A DNA stretch of 64,000 nt from Streptomyces olindensis (GCA_000696115.1 JJOH01000095.1:124001-188000); one strand, 5' to 3'; shown: positions 37,017-45,856, counted from the first letter of the stretch. Translations and numbers: made by a program. Notes: generated from the letters alone by a model not told the origin.

Positions 37017-37981
37017 GCGGGCTGCCGCTCCTTGAGGAACAACTCGGTCGCCGGGTGAGGCAGTTCCTCCCAGCGGTGGCATGCGACCAGGCGACCGGCG
37101 GCCTGCCGGGGCTCGGGTTCCGCCGTGTGGCAGGCCTCGGCCGCGAGCGGGCAGCGCGGGGCGAAGGCGCAGCCCGGCGGGAGCGCGCCCGGGGCGGGCG
37201 GGGTGCCGCGCAGGGCGGGGAGACGGCGGCCCTCGGGCGCGTGCTGCGGGAGCGACGCCAGCAGACCGGCGGTGTAGGGGGCGCGGGGACGGGCCAGCAC
37301 CTCGTCCGCCGGGCCGAGCTCGGTGAGGCGCCCCGCGTACATGACCAGGACACGGTCCGCGTGGCCCTGGACGACGTCCATGTCGTGCGTGACCAGGACG
37401 AGCGCGGCGCCGACCGCCGCACGCTGCTCGGCGAGCAGCCCCAGCACCTGGTCGCGGCGCTCCTCGTCGAGCGCGGTGGTGGGCTCGTCGGCGACCACGA
37501 TCTCCGGTTCGTTGATCGTCGCCATGGCGATCACCGCGCGCTGCCGCATGCCGCCGGAGAACTCGTGCGGGTAGGCCCGCGCCCTGCGCGCCGCGTCCGG
37601 GATGCCGACCCGGTCCAGGGCCGCGACCGCCCGGGCCCGGGCCTCCCCGCGGGACACCCCGGCCACGGACCGTACGGCGGCGGCGAGCTGGTCGCCCACC
37701 GGGTGCACGGGGGACAGGGCGGACAGGGCGTCCTGCGGGACCAGCGAGATGCGCCGGCCGCGGTGGGTGGAGAGGTCCGGGCTGATCGTGCCGCTCGTGG
37801 TCGCGCCGCGCGGCAGCATGCCGAGGAGCGCGCGGGCCGTGAGGGACTTGCCCGCTCCCGACTCGCCGACGATCGCCAGTGCTTCACGCGGGCGGACGTC
37901 GAAGGACAGGCCGCGCACGGCCTCCACGCCGTCGAAGGCGATCCGGAGATCGCTGACGGTGAGCAGTGCCTCAGACTTCAA
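37013..37981 (-). CDS. ABC transporter ATP-binding protein (DppD/NikD type)
   Basis: A 322-residue ATPase with Walker A GESGAGKSLTARAL, signature FSGGMRQRAVIAMA, Walker B IVVADEPTTALD and switch His in VTHDMDVV. The C-terminal oligopeptide-type extension carries the cysteine-containing CAFAPRCPLAAEACH motif found in this family. TTG 37981 is chosen because GGAGG lies exactly 6 nt upstream and it gives the normal N terminus (LLTVSDLRIAFDG). This start lies inside the permease gene, overlapping its end by 11 nt. It pairs with the second ATPase. Confidence 0.9.
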   Translation of the reverse strand: MKSEALLTVSDLRIAFDGVEAVRGLSFDVRPREALAIVGESGAGKSLTARALLGMLPRGATTSGTISPDLSTHRGRRISLVPQDALSALSPVHPVGDQLAAAVRSVAGVSRGEARARAVAALDRVGIPDAARRARAYPHEFSGGMRQRAVIAMATINEPEIVVADEPTTALDEERRDQVLGLLAEQRAAVGAALVLVTHDMDVVQGHADRVLVMYAGRLTELGPADEVLARPRAPYTAGLLASLPQHAPEGRRLPALRGTPPAPGALPPGCAFAPRCPLAAEACHTAEPEPRQAAGRLVACHRWEELPHPATELFLKERQPA

Positions 37982-39788
37982 CGGGGGCCTCCTTCTTGGC
38001 CGGAGCCGGAGCCGGAGCCGGAGCTGGAGCCGGAGCCGGAGCTGGAGCCGGAGCCGAGGCCGGGGCGCTTCGCCGTAGCCCACGGCCCTGCGTGAGCGCC
38101 GCGCCCGACACCGCGAGCCCGGCCAGCAGGGCCAGCGCGACCGCCGGGGCGAGGGCCGCCCACGGGGCGCGTTCCACATAGGCGCGGGACTCCTCCAGCA
38201 GCAGGCCCCACTCGGGGGCGGGCGGCTGGGCGCCCAGGCCGAGGAAGCCCAGCGAGGCCAGGGCCAGGGCGATGCCCGGCAGGCGCAGCAGGGCGTGGCG
38301 CGCGACCGGCCCGGCCACGGACGGCAGGACGTGCCGGGTGAGGATCCAGAACGGGCTCGCACCGATGGCGCGCTGGGCGGTGAGGAACGCCGACGCCCGC
38401 ACCTCCTGCACCAGCGCCGCCGCGTGCGCGGACAGGGCCGGCCAGGAGATCAGCGCGACCGCGAGGGCCGCCCCGCCGGTGCCGGGCCCGACGGCCGCCG
38501 CGACCAGGATGCCGACGATCACCGGGGGCAGCGCGTTGGCGATGTCCGCCGCGCCCTCCGCGATCCGGGGCAGGAAGCCCAGGGCGAGCGCGATCAGCAG
38601 GCCCAGCAGGCATACGGCGGCCGCTGTGCCGACCGTCGAGGCGGCGCCGTGGCCGAGCCGGGCGAGCACGTCACGGCCGAGACCATCGGTGCCCAGCGGA
38701 TGCGCCCAGGAGGGCTCGGCCAGCCGGGCCGTGGTGTCCACGGCGTACGGGTCGCGCGACAGGCCCCAGCCGATCGTCACGGCGAGGACGGTGAACAGCG
38801 ACAGCGGGATCGTGGGATGCGCGCGCACCGGCCGTGCCGGAGGCAGCGACAGCGAGGCGTCACGCAGGGCCGGGCCCAGCAGCCGCCGCCGGGCGAACGC
38901 CGCCAGCGCGCCCGTGACGAGGCCGAGCGCGAGCAGCGCGAGCACCGAGCCCTGGAGCAGCGGCAGGTCCTGTGACTTGGCCGCACCGAGGGCGGTACGG
39001 CCGATACCCGGCACGGCGAAGACCGTCTCCACGGCGACCGCGCCACCGGTGAGCCCCACGGCGACCATCCCGAACTGCGGGACCAGTGGCGGCAGGACGC
39101 GCCGCAGCGCCGCCCCGGCGATCCGCGCCCGGCTCACCCCGGCGCCCCGCCACAGCTCCACCCACCGCTCGTCGAGCACGGCGGGCAGCGAGTCCGCGAC
39201 CAGACGGCCGAGCAGCCCGCCGCCGGGGACGCCGAGGGCCACGGCGGGCAGGACCAAGTTCTCCGGCCCTGCCCAGCCCGACGTCGGCAGCCACCTCAGC
39301 CACACCCCGAACACCAGCAGCGCGATCGTGGCCAGCAGGAACTCGGGTACGGCGGCGAGCATCGCGGCCCACGCCCCGCCCGAGGTCCGGCCCCGCACCA
39401 GCACCGGGGTGACCAGCGCGCACGCCAGCAGCAGTGCCACGCCGAGCGAGGCGCCCATCAGCGCCAGCGACACCTGGAGCCCGGAGACCACGGAGGGCAG
39501 TACCTCGGTGCCCGACACCCAGGAGGTGCCGAGGTCGCCGCGCAGCAGGTCCGAGGCCCAGCTGCCCAGCAGGGACAGGGGGCCGGCGTCGAGACCGAGG
39601 TCCTGTCGTATGGAGTCCAGGGCTTCCTCGGTCGGGTCCTGCTCCGCGGAGCGGGCCCGCAGCACGGCCAGTGCCGGGTCCCTGCCGGAGAGCCAGGGCA
39701 GCAGGCCGACGGCGGCCAGGACGGCGATGAGGCAGAGGAGGCGCGTGAGCGTGGCGGCGTCGGCCGGCCGCCCTTTGCGGACCTTCAC
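37971..39788 (-). CDS. fused ABC permease (DppB-DppC type in one chain)
   Basis: A 605-residue protein joining the two inner-membrane permeases that peptide/nickel transporters normally encode separately. The first half (to about residue 310) has the DppB-like GLQVSLALMGASLGV region and an EAA-type loop with WRGAGVSRARIAGAALRRVLPP. The second half (from about 325) has the DppC-like HPLGTDGLGRDVLARLGHGA entry and the loop QRAIGASPFWILTRHVLPS. The tail is an Ala-Pro repeat of about 20 residues encoded by a hexanucleotide repeat. GTG 39788 overlaps the substrate-binding protein stop (GTGA). Confidence 0.9.
   Translation of the reverse strand: MKVRKGRPADAATLTRLLCLIAVLAAVGLLPWLSGRDPALAVLRARSAEQDPTEEALDSIRQDLGLDAGPLSLLGSWASDLLRGDLGTSWVSGTEVLPSVVSGLQVSLALMGASLGVALLLACALVTPVLVRGRTSGGAWAAMLAAVPEFLLATIALLVFGVWLRWLPTSGWAGPENLVLPAVALGVPGGGLLGRLVADSLPAVLDERWVELWRGAGVSRARIAGAALRRVLPPLVPQFGMVAVGLTGGAVAVETVFAVPGIGRTALGAAKSQDLPLLQGSVLALLALGLVTGALAAFARRRLLGPALRDASLSLPPARPVRAHPTIPLSLFTVLAVTIGWGLSRDPYAVDTTARLAEPSWAHPLGTDGLGRDVLARLGHGAASTVGTAAAVCLLGLLIALALGFLPRIAEGAADIANALPPVIVGILVAAAVGPGTGGAALAVALISWPALSAHAAALVQEVRASAFLTAQRAIGASPFWILTRHVLPSVAGPVARHALLRLPGIALALASLGFLGLGAQPPAPEWGLLLEESRAYVERAPWAALAPAVALALLAGLAVSGAALTQGRGLRRSAPASAPAPAPAPAPAPAPAPAPAKKEAPVEV
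38000..38058. repeat. GGAGCC hexanucleotide tandem repeat
   Basis: About nine near-perfect copies of the hexamer GGAGCC (two with GGAGCT) encode the (Ala-Pro)n tail of the fused permease. Copy number is likely to vary between strains by slippage. In-frame changes only lengthen or shorten the tail. Confidence 0.85.
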
Positions 39789-41278
39789 TTGACGTAGGTG
39801 TCCGCCGTGACCAGCTCCCGCTCGCGCGGGTCGTGGGCGGCGCCGGTCACGCCGGCGGCGTCGCCCTGGATCACACGCTCGTGCAGCATGGGCACGGCCG
39901 CGTCGGTGCCGAGCACGGCGGCCTCGGCGGCGATGACCGCGGCGCGGCGCGGGTCACCGGTCCTGGTCTCGCCGGCCTTCTTCAGGGCCTTGTCCACGGC
40001 CGGGTCGGCGAGCTGGGCGATGTTGAAGGAGCCGTCGGAGGCGAAGTCGCTGTAGAGATAGGCGGCCGGGTCGCCGGAGTCGAGGACGGTGGCGCGGGAG
40101 AGGATGAACGCGTCGAACCGGCCCGCCAGCGCGTCGGACTCGATGTTGGCGTACTCGCGGACGTCGAGTTTCACCTTGAACCCGGCCTTCTGGAGCTGCT
40201 GTTGCAGTGCGGCGGCGACCTCGGGCAGCTCGGCGCGGTCGGTGAAGGTGCCGATGGTGATCGTCTTGCCGGCCGGGTCGGACGCCTTGGCCCGCCGCAC
40301 CGGCTTCCGCAGCTCGGCGGCCCACGGCAGGGCGGGGCCGAGCAGCCCCTCGGCGACGTCGGCGCGGCCCTCGTACACGCCCTTCACGATCGATTCGGCG
40401 TCGATCGCCTCACGGGCCGCCGCCCGCAGCGCGGCGTCCCGGAAGGGGCCCTTCTCGGTGTTGAGGTACAGGGTGTTGGTGCGCGGCATCGGGACCTCTG
40501 TGATCAGGTCCTGGTCGAGGACGGCGGCCTGCGACACCGGCACCGCCTCGACGATGTCGGCCTCGCCGCTGCGCAGGGCCGCGGCACGAGCCGTGCCGTC
40601 CGGCACGAACCGCACGTCGATGCCGGGGGCCTTGGCCTTCTTCCCCCAGTAGCCGTCGTAGCGGTCGAGTGCGGCGGAGGCGGTGCCGTTGACCTTCGTC
40701 AACTCGAAGGGGCCGGTGCCCGCGCCGACGGGGTCGACGGTCTTCCCCTGGTAGGCCTTGGCGGCCAGGATCGACAGCTGCGGGGAGCTGAGCCGCTGCG
40801 GGACCAGGGGATCCTCGGTGGCGGTGGTGACGGTGACCTTGTCGCCGTCGGTCTTCGCGGTCAGCTCCACGCCGTCGAGAATGCGGGGCTTGGGGGACGC
40901 GGCGGCGGCCTTGGTGAGGGAGTTGACGACGGCTTCGGCGGTGAGCTTCGTCCCGTCGTGGAAGGTGACGCCCTCGCGCAGGGTGAAGGTCCAACTCCGG
41001 CCGGACTGGGTCCACTCGGTGGCCAGCGCCGGCTCGGCGTCACCGTCCGCGTCCAGTTTCACGAGGGTCTCCGCCGTCGACCAGCGCGACAGCTTGAAGG
41101 CGTCGTCCGACAGCGGGGACAGTCCCGAGCGGGGTGGCTGCATCATCGCCACGCGTATGCGCTTGCCCCCTGCCCCGGAGTCGTCCGTGGCCGACTGCCC
41201 ACCGGTGAAGCAGCCGGTGAGCAGGGCGGAGGCCGCGGTGACGGCAGCAAGGGGGATGAGTCGGGCAGGGACGCGCAC
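39785..41278 (-). CDS. ABC transporter substrate-binding lipoprotein (SBP_bac_5 family)
   Basis: A 497-residue extracellular solute-binding protein of the nickel/peptide/opine class. The N-terminal lipoprotein signal ends in lipobox LTGC (Cys23). Family landmarks are the LATEWTQSGRSWTFTLREGVTFHDG segment near residue 90 and GTGPFEL near 190. It is first in an operon SBP-fused permease-ATPase-ATPase with overlapping junctions. A Zur-like palindrome lies 56 nt upstream of the GTG start, so the ligand may be a metal chelate such as a zincophore. From the family alone, peptide or nickel would be equally likely. Confidence 0.9.
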   Translation of the reverse strand: MRVPARLIPLAAVTAASALLTGCFTGGQSATDDSGAGGKRIRVAMMQPPRSGLSPLSDDAFKLSRWSTAETLVKLDADGDAEPALATEWTQSGRSWTFTLREGVTFHDGTKLTAEAVVNSLTKAAAASPKPRILDGVELTAKTDGDKVTVTTATEDPLVPQRLSSPQLSILAAKAYQGKTVDPVGAGTGPFELTKVNGTASAALDRYDGYWGKKAKAPGIDVRFVPDGTARAAALRSGEADIVEAVPVSQAAVLDQDLITEVPMPRTNTLYLNTEKGPFRDAALRAAAREAIDAESIVKGVYEGRADVAEGLLGPALPWAAELRKPVRRAKASDPAGKTITIGTFTDRAELPEVAAALQQQLQKAGFKVKLDVREYANIESDALAGRFDAFILSRATVLDSGDPAAYLYSDFASDGSFNIAQLADPAVDKALKKAGETRTGDPRRAAVIAAEAAVLGTDAAVPMLHERVIQGDAAGVTGAAHDPRERELVTADTYVK

Positions 41279-41333
41279 GGGACACCTCGGTCAAGGCCTG
41301 GTAAATGGTTGAACGCGCCACGACCGTAGCAGA

Positions 41334-41348
41334 TGACAATCGTTTTCA
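41334..41348. promoter_or_regulatory. candidate Zur box
   Basis: TGACAAT-C-GTTTTCA is a 7-1-7 inverted repeat that closely resembles the Streptomyces Zur site as I recall it (TGAAAAT-n-ATTTTCA). It lies 56 nt upstream of the SBP start, where a repressor would block the promoter of the ABC operon. Regulation by Zur is inferred. Confidence 0.6.
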
Positions 41349-41361
41349 GAAGTGCCCGTGA

Positions 41362-41620
41362 TCAGGGTACGGGGCGGAAGTACGTCCGCAGCGCCCAGGC
41401 AATCCCGCCCCGGACGCGGGCCTCGACGACGTCCCGTTCGTACTCGTGGGCGTAGCGGTAGTGGCGGGTCGCGCCGGTGGTGATCGACCGGATGCGCAGG
41501 TCGACGCGCGGGTGCCGAGGATCCCGGTCAGCATGCGCATCAGCGCGCCGCCCATGGTGGCGTGGCCGCTGAGGTAGTCGGGGTGGGCCCCGTCACCACC
41601 GTTCGCGTCGCGGACCAGGC
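41362..41620 (-). pseudogene. remnant of a vanadium haloperoxidase/PAP2-family gene
   Basis: Reading the minus strand, one frame gives GAHPDYLSGHATMGGALMRM (around 41530-41600), which contains the PAP2/haloperoxidase core P-x-Y-x-SGHA. A frameshift near 41505-41515 then continues in another frame as RHYRYAHEYERDVVEARVRG and GGIAWALRTYF to TGA 41362-41364, matching the family's C-terminal ARVWGGIHFR-type end. The N-terminal two thirds is missing and no start is present, so this is a truncated, frameshifted fragment. Confidence 0.7.
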
Positions 41621-41736
41621 GCGTCGATTCCGCACGTGCACTCCTCCCAGCCGATGGCACACCGGGAGAACCGTGACCATGCGCGGCGCCGGAGGGTACG
41701 GGTCCGTCCCGAACACCGCCCGTTCGGGGGCGGGAC

Positions 41737-43023
41737 TCACCCGGACGGCCCCCTGGCGTCACCGGGGGCGAGCCGGGCCCCTTTCAGTGTCATGTGCAGC
41801 AGCAGCCGGTCCTCGCCGTCGTCCAGGTCCAGACCCGTGAGCTTCTCGATGCGGGAGAGGCGGTAGTAGAGGGTCTGGCGGTGGATGCCCAGCTCGGCGG
41901 CGGCCCGGGCGGCCTGGCCGGCGCAGTCGAGGTAGACCTCGGCGGTCCGGGCGAGTTCCCGGTGGACCGGGGCGAGCAGGGTCCGGGCGACGGGGTCGTG
42001 GGCGACCTCCGGGGGCAGCGCGGTGAGCAGACGGAACGGCCCGATCGACGCCCACTGCGCCACCGGCCCCAGCCGCGGCTCGGCCAGCGCCGCCCGCGCC
42101 GCCGCCGACGCCTCCCACCAGGAGGCGCCGAGCTCGGCGAGGCCGGAGCGGGGGGTGGCGATACCGGCACAGGCACCGCCCGGGGTGGGGGTGTCTCCCG
42201 GCCCCGTCCCTCCGCGGGCGTCGCCCCGCCCTGTCCCCCCGCGCCCGTCGCCCGGCCCCGTCCCCTCGCGCACCCGCTCCAGCAGCCGGCCCGCCGCCGT
42301 CGTCGCCGGAGTCAGGACGTCCGCCGAGCGCAGCCGGACCAGGACCGCCACGCACTGGGCCGCCGCTCCCCACGGCAGCGTGCACAGGGCGGTCGCGCCC
42401 GGCATGCCGCGCACCGACGGGGCGTCGTCGGGGTCGGCCGAGGGCCAGGGCGCGACACACACCACGGTGTGCGGGCCGTCGGCGCGCGGGCCGAGGGCGG
42501 TGCGGAGCTCGGCGATGGCCATGTCGCTCTGCCAGCCGCGCTCGGCGGTGAGCACCGCCCGCAGCTCGCGGCTGAGGTCGGCGCCGTGCTGGGCCTCGTC
42601 CGCGAGCAGGGCGCCGATCCGGGCCGTGACCAGCATCGCGGCGGACAGCTGCCGCTCGCTCGGGCCGGGATCGTCGTCGAGGAGCCAGACGTAGCCGTGC
42701 ACCACGCCCCGGTGGCGGACGGGGAGGCAGATGCGCCCCCGGTAGACGCCGGCCTCCGGGGTCGGCGGGATGCGGACCGGGCCCGTCGCCCGCGTGATGC
42801 CGAAGCCCTCGAACCACGCCCGCACGGCCGCCGTCGAGCGGCGGGTGAGGATCGAGCGGGTGCGCACCGGGTCCAGAGCCGACGGATCGAGGTCGCCCTC
42901 GCTGTCGTACGCGCCGAAGGCGATCAGCTCGAAGTCCCGGTTCTCCAGCGTCGCGGGCGCGCCGAGCAGCTCCGAGATCTCGTCGACCAGCTCCTCGTAG
43001 TCGCCCCTGTGTTCCGACGTCAT
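41737..43023 (-). CDS. PucR-type regulator of proline catabolism
   Basis: A 428-residue regulator with a C-terminal PucR helix-turn-helix (ARAAAELGIHRQTLYYRLSR, followed by IEKLTGLDLDD). The N-terminal part is a sensory region with a GGDEF-like CdaR layout. A low-complexity Gly-Thr-Asp repeat sits near residue 260. The ATG at 43023 starts just before the conserved DYEELVDEISELL. It diverges from the proline dehydrogenase gene across 190 nt and, as in related Streptomyces, probably activates the two proline-degrading genes. The inducer is unknown, with proline the obvious candidate. Confidence 0.88.
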   Translation of the reverse strand: MTSEHRGDYEELVDEISELLGAPATLENRDFELIAFGAYDSEGDLDPSALDPVRTRSILTRRSTAAVRAWFEGFGITRATGPVRIPPTPEAGVYRGRICLPVRHRGVVHGYVWLLDDDPGPSERQLSAAMLVTARIGALLADEAQHGADLSRELRAVLTAERGWQSDMAIAELRTALGPRADGPHTVVCVAPWPSADPDDAPSVRGMPGATALCTLPWGAAAQCVAVLVRLRSADVLTPATTAAGRLLERVREGTGPGDGRGGTGRGDARGGTGPGDTPTPGGACAGIATPRSGLAELGASWWEASAAARAALAEPRLGPVAQWASIGPFRLLTALPPEVAHDPVARTLLAPVHRELARTAEVYLDCAGQAARAAAELGIHRQTLYYRLSRIEKLTGLDLDDGEDRLLLHMTLKGARLAPGDARGPSG

Positions 43024-43090
43024 CCGGGCATTGTCCCGCACTCCCGGGACCCCTTCATACATCTGTCTGAGATCTGCGGCACGGATGCGT

Positions 43091-43100
43091 GACAGCTGTC
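43091..43100. promoter_or_regulatory. palindrome in the PucR-proline dehydrogenase spacer
   Basis: GACAGCTGTC is a perfect 10-bp palindrome midway in the 190-nt divergent spacer, flanked as TGACAGCTGTCG. It is a candidate operator for the PucR regulator. A second small inverted repeat (CACGG-N7-CCGTG) lies at 43133-43149. Confidence 0.4.
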
Positions 43101-43213
43101 GATGGCCGACGATCGGAGGGATCCTTAGGTTTCACGGTGGTTCTCCGTGCCGTACCCGACGCGTCATCCGCGAGGGGTCCGGCCTCACGTTGCTTGTGCT
43201 CTGGAGGTGCCCC

Positions 43214-44140
43214 GTGCTGGGTCCCGTGATTCTCGCCGCGTCACGCAGCGACCGGATGCGACGTCTGATCTCGGCCGCCCCGGTGACCAAGCAGGTCGTC
43301 GACCGCTTCATCCCGGGCGAGGACGTCGACGACATCGTCCCCGTCGTCCGGGACCTCACCGACCAGGGCCTGGAGCTGACGATGGACGTCGTCGGCGAGG
43401 ACATCACCAACCCCGCGCAGGCCGCCGCCGCCCGCGACGCCTACCTGGAACTGGTCGACCGCCTCAAGCCGCTGGAGCTCGGCACCCGCGCCGAGATGTC
43501 GGTGAAGCTGTCGATGTTCGGGCAGGCCCTTCAGGACGGCCACGAGCTGGCCCTGAAGAACGTCCGCCCGGTCGTCGAGGCCGCCGCCGAGATCGGCACC
43601 ACGGTCACCCTGGACGCGGAGGACCACACCACCCTGGACTCGATGTTCGCCATCCACGAGGAGCTGCGGAAGGACTTTCCGCAGACCGGCTGCGTCATCC
43701 AGGCCTACCTCTTCCGCACCGAGGTCGACGCCCGCCGCCTCGCCGCGAGCGGCAGCCGGGTCCGCCTGGTCAAGGGGGCGTACAAGGAGCCCGCCTCGGT
43801 CGCGTACCAGGACAAGCACGAGATCGATCGGGCATACGTTCGCATTCTGCGGACGTTGATGGAGGGAGAGGGGTACCCGATGATCGGGTCCCACGACCCG
43901 CGCCTGATCGCCATCGGCCAGGAACTCGCCCATCGCGCCGGGCGAAAGCCCGGCGACTACGAGTTCCAGATGCTCTACGGCATCCGCACCGAGGAGCACC
44001 TGCGGCTGGCCGCCGAGGGCCACCGGATGCGCGTGTACACCGCGTACGGCACCGACTGGTACGGCTACTTCATGCGGAGGCTGGCGGAGAAGCCGGCGAA
44101 CCTGCGCTTCTTCGCCCGCAGCATGATCACCAAGGGCTGA
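43214..44140 (+). CDS. proline dehydrogenase (monofunctional)
   Basis: A 308-residue FAD-dependent proline dehydrogenase that oxidises proline to pyrroline-5-carboxylate at the membrane quinone pool. The beta/alpha barrel shows the family segments TLDAEDHTTLD, RLVKGAYKEP and QMLYGIRTEEHLRLA. The C-terminal RMRVYTAYGTDWYGYFMRRL segment contains the substrate-binding Arg pair. The GTG start at 43214 has GGAGG 6 nt upstream. The P5C dehydrogenase gene follows after 53 nt, so both steps to glutamate are encoded together. Confidence 0.95.
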   Translation: MLGPVILAASRSDRMRRLISAAPVTKQVVDRFIPGEDVDDIVPVVRDLTDQGLELTMDVVGEDITNPAQAAAARDAYLELVDRLKPLELGTRAEMSVKLSMFGQALQDGHELALKNVRPVVEAAAEIGTTVTLDAEDHTTLDSMFAIHEELRKDFPQTGCVIQAYLFRTEVDARRLAASGSRVRLVKGAYKEPASVAYQDKHEIDRAYVRILRTLMEGEGYPMIGSHDPRLIAIGQELAHRAGRKPGDYEFQMLYGIRTEEHLRLAAEGHRMRVYTAYGTDWYGYFMRRLAEKPANLRFFARSMITKG

Positions 44141-44193
44141 CGGCCTGCAAGGGCTGAGACCGACACACCGCTCAGTAAGGAGTTACGGAAAAC

Positions 44194-45825
44194 ATGGACG
44201 CTGTGACCCAGGTCCCCACCCCCGTCAACGAGCCGGTGCACGGCTACGCCCCCGGCTCGCCCGAGCGGGCCCGGCTGGAGGCCAGGCTGAAGGAGCTGGC
44301 CGACAACCCGATCGACCTGCCCTGCACCATCGGCGGCGAGAAGCGCATGGGCGGCGGCGAGGCCTTCCAGGTCGTCCAGCCGCACAACCACCAGGCCGTG
44401 CTCGGCACCTACCGCAACGCCACGCAGGCGGACGCCCAGGACGCCATCGACGCGGCCCTGGCCGCCGCGCCCGCCTGGCGCGCGATGTCGTTCGACGACC
44501 GCGCGGCGATCATCCTGCGCGCCGCCGAGCTGCTAGCCGGCCCCTGGCGCGAGACGCTCGCCGCCTCCACCATGCTCGGCCAGTCCAAGACCGCCCAGCA
44601 GGCCGAGATCGACACGCCCTGCGAGCTGATCGACTTCTGGCGCTTCAACGTCTCCTACGCCCGCAAGCTGCTGGCCGAGCAGCCCCCGGCGAACGCCCCC
44701 GGCGTGTGGAACCGTCTCGACCACCGTCCGCTGGAGGGCTTCGTCTACGCGATCACGCCCTTCAACTTCACCGCGATCGCGGGCAATCTGCCGACGGCCC
44801 CGGCCCTGATGGGCAACGTCGTCGTGTGGAAGCCGTCCCCGACGCAGACCCACGCCGCCGTGCTGCTGATGCGGCTGCTGGAGGAGGCCGGCCTGCCCAA
44901 GGGCGTCATCAACCTCGTCACCGGCGACGGCATCGAGGTCTCCAAGGTCGCCCTGGAGCACCGCGACCTCGCCGGCATCCACTTCACCGGCTCGACCAAG
45001 ACCTTCCAGTACCTGTGGAAGACGGTCGGCAACAACATCGAGAAGTACCGCACCTACCCGCGCCTGGTCGGCGAGACCGGCGGCAAGGACTTCCTCGTCG
45101 CCCACCCCTCGGCCGACCCGGCGATCCTGAAGACCGCCCTGACCCGGGGTGCCTTCGAGTACCAGGGTCAGAAGTGCAGCGCCACGTCCCGGGCGTACAT
45201 CCCCGCCTCGATCTGGAACTCCGGCTTCAAGGAGGAGTGGGCCGCCGAGGTCGACGGCATCAGGATGGGTGACGTCACCGACCTGTCCAACTTCATCGGC
45301 GCCGTCATCGACGAGCGGGCCTTCGCCAAGAACAAGGCCGCCATCGACCGCGCCAAGGAGGACCCGTCCTGCACGATCGTCGCGGGCGGCGCCTACGACG
45401 ACTCCGAGGGCTGGTTCGTCCGCCCGACCGTCATCGAGTGCAGTGATCCGGAGAACGAGGTGTTCCGCACCGAGTACTTCGGCCCGATCATCGCCGTGCA
45501 CGTCTACGAGGACGACACGTACGACGAGATGCTGACGCAGATGGAGTCCGTCTCCGACTACGCCCTCACCGGCTCGGTCATCGCGAACGACCGCGCGGCG
45601 GCGGCATACACGGCGGACAAGCTGCGCTACGCGGCCGGCAACTTCTACATCAACGACAAGTCGACCGGCGCCGTCGTCGGCCAGCAGCCCTTCGGCGGCG
45701 GCCGTGCCTCCGGCACCAACGACAAGGCCGGCGCCCCGCAGAACCTGATGCGCTGGACCCTGACCCGCGCCATCAAGGAGACGCTGGTCCCGCCGACCGA
45801 CTACACCTACCCGCACATGGGCTGA
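44194..45825 (+). CDS. pruA: L-glutamate gamma-semialdehyde (P5C) dehydrogenase
   Basis: A 543-residue aldehyde dehydrogenase that converts pyrroline-5-carboxylate (as glutamate semialdehyde) to glutamate with NAD+. General base Glu294 is in LVGETGGKD and nucleophile Cys328 in YQGQKCSATSR. The NAD-binding segment is GIHFTGSTKTFQ, and the C terminus has PFGGGRASGTN. The size and N-terminal extension fit the RocA/PruA group. It follows the proline dehydrogenase gene behind AAGGAG and ends in an 18-bp tandem duplication of its own last codons. Confidence 0.96.
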   Translation: MDAVTQVPTPVNEPVHGYAPGSPERARLEARLKELADNPIDLPCTIGGEKRMGGGEAFQVVQPHNHQAVLGTYRNATQADAQDAIDAALAAAPAWRAMSFDDRAAIILRAAELLAGPWRETLAASTMLGQSKTAQQAEIDTPCELIDFWRFNVSYARKLLAEQPPANAPGVWNRLDHRPLEGFVYAITPFNFTAIAGNLPTAPALMGNVVVWKPSPTQTHAAVLLMRLLEEAGLPKGVINLVTGDGIEVSKVALEHRDLAGIHFTGSTKTFQYLWKTVGNNIEKYRTYPRLVGETGGKDFLVAHPSADPAILKTALTRGAFEYQGQKCSATSRAYIPASIWNSGFKEEWAAEVDGIRMGDVTDLSNFIGAVIDERAFAKNKAAIDRAKEDPSCTIVAGGAYDDSEGWFVRPTVIECSDPENEVFRTEYFGPIIAVHVYEDDTYDEMLTQMESVSDYALTGSVIANDRAAAAYTADKLRYAAGNFYINDKSTGAVVGQQPFGGGRASGTNDKAGAPQNLMRWTLTRAIKETLVPPTDYTYPHMG

Positions 45826-45843
45826 TACCCGCACCTGGGCTGA
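45808..45843 (+). repeat. 18-bp tandem duplication of the pruA 3' end
   Basis: The last five codons plus stop of pruA (TACCCGCACATGGGCTGA, 45808-45825) are followed at once by TACCCGCACCTGGGCTGA (45826-45843). The copies differ by one base. The second copy includes its own stop in frame. Confidence 0.9.
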
Positions 45844-45856
45844 GCCCCCGGGCGCA

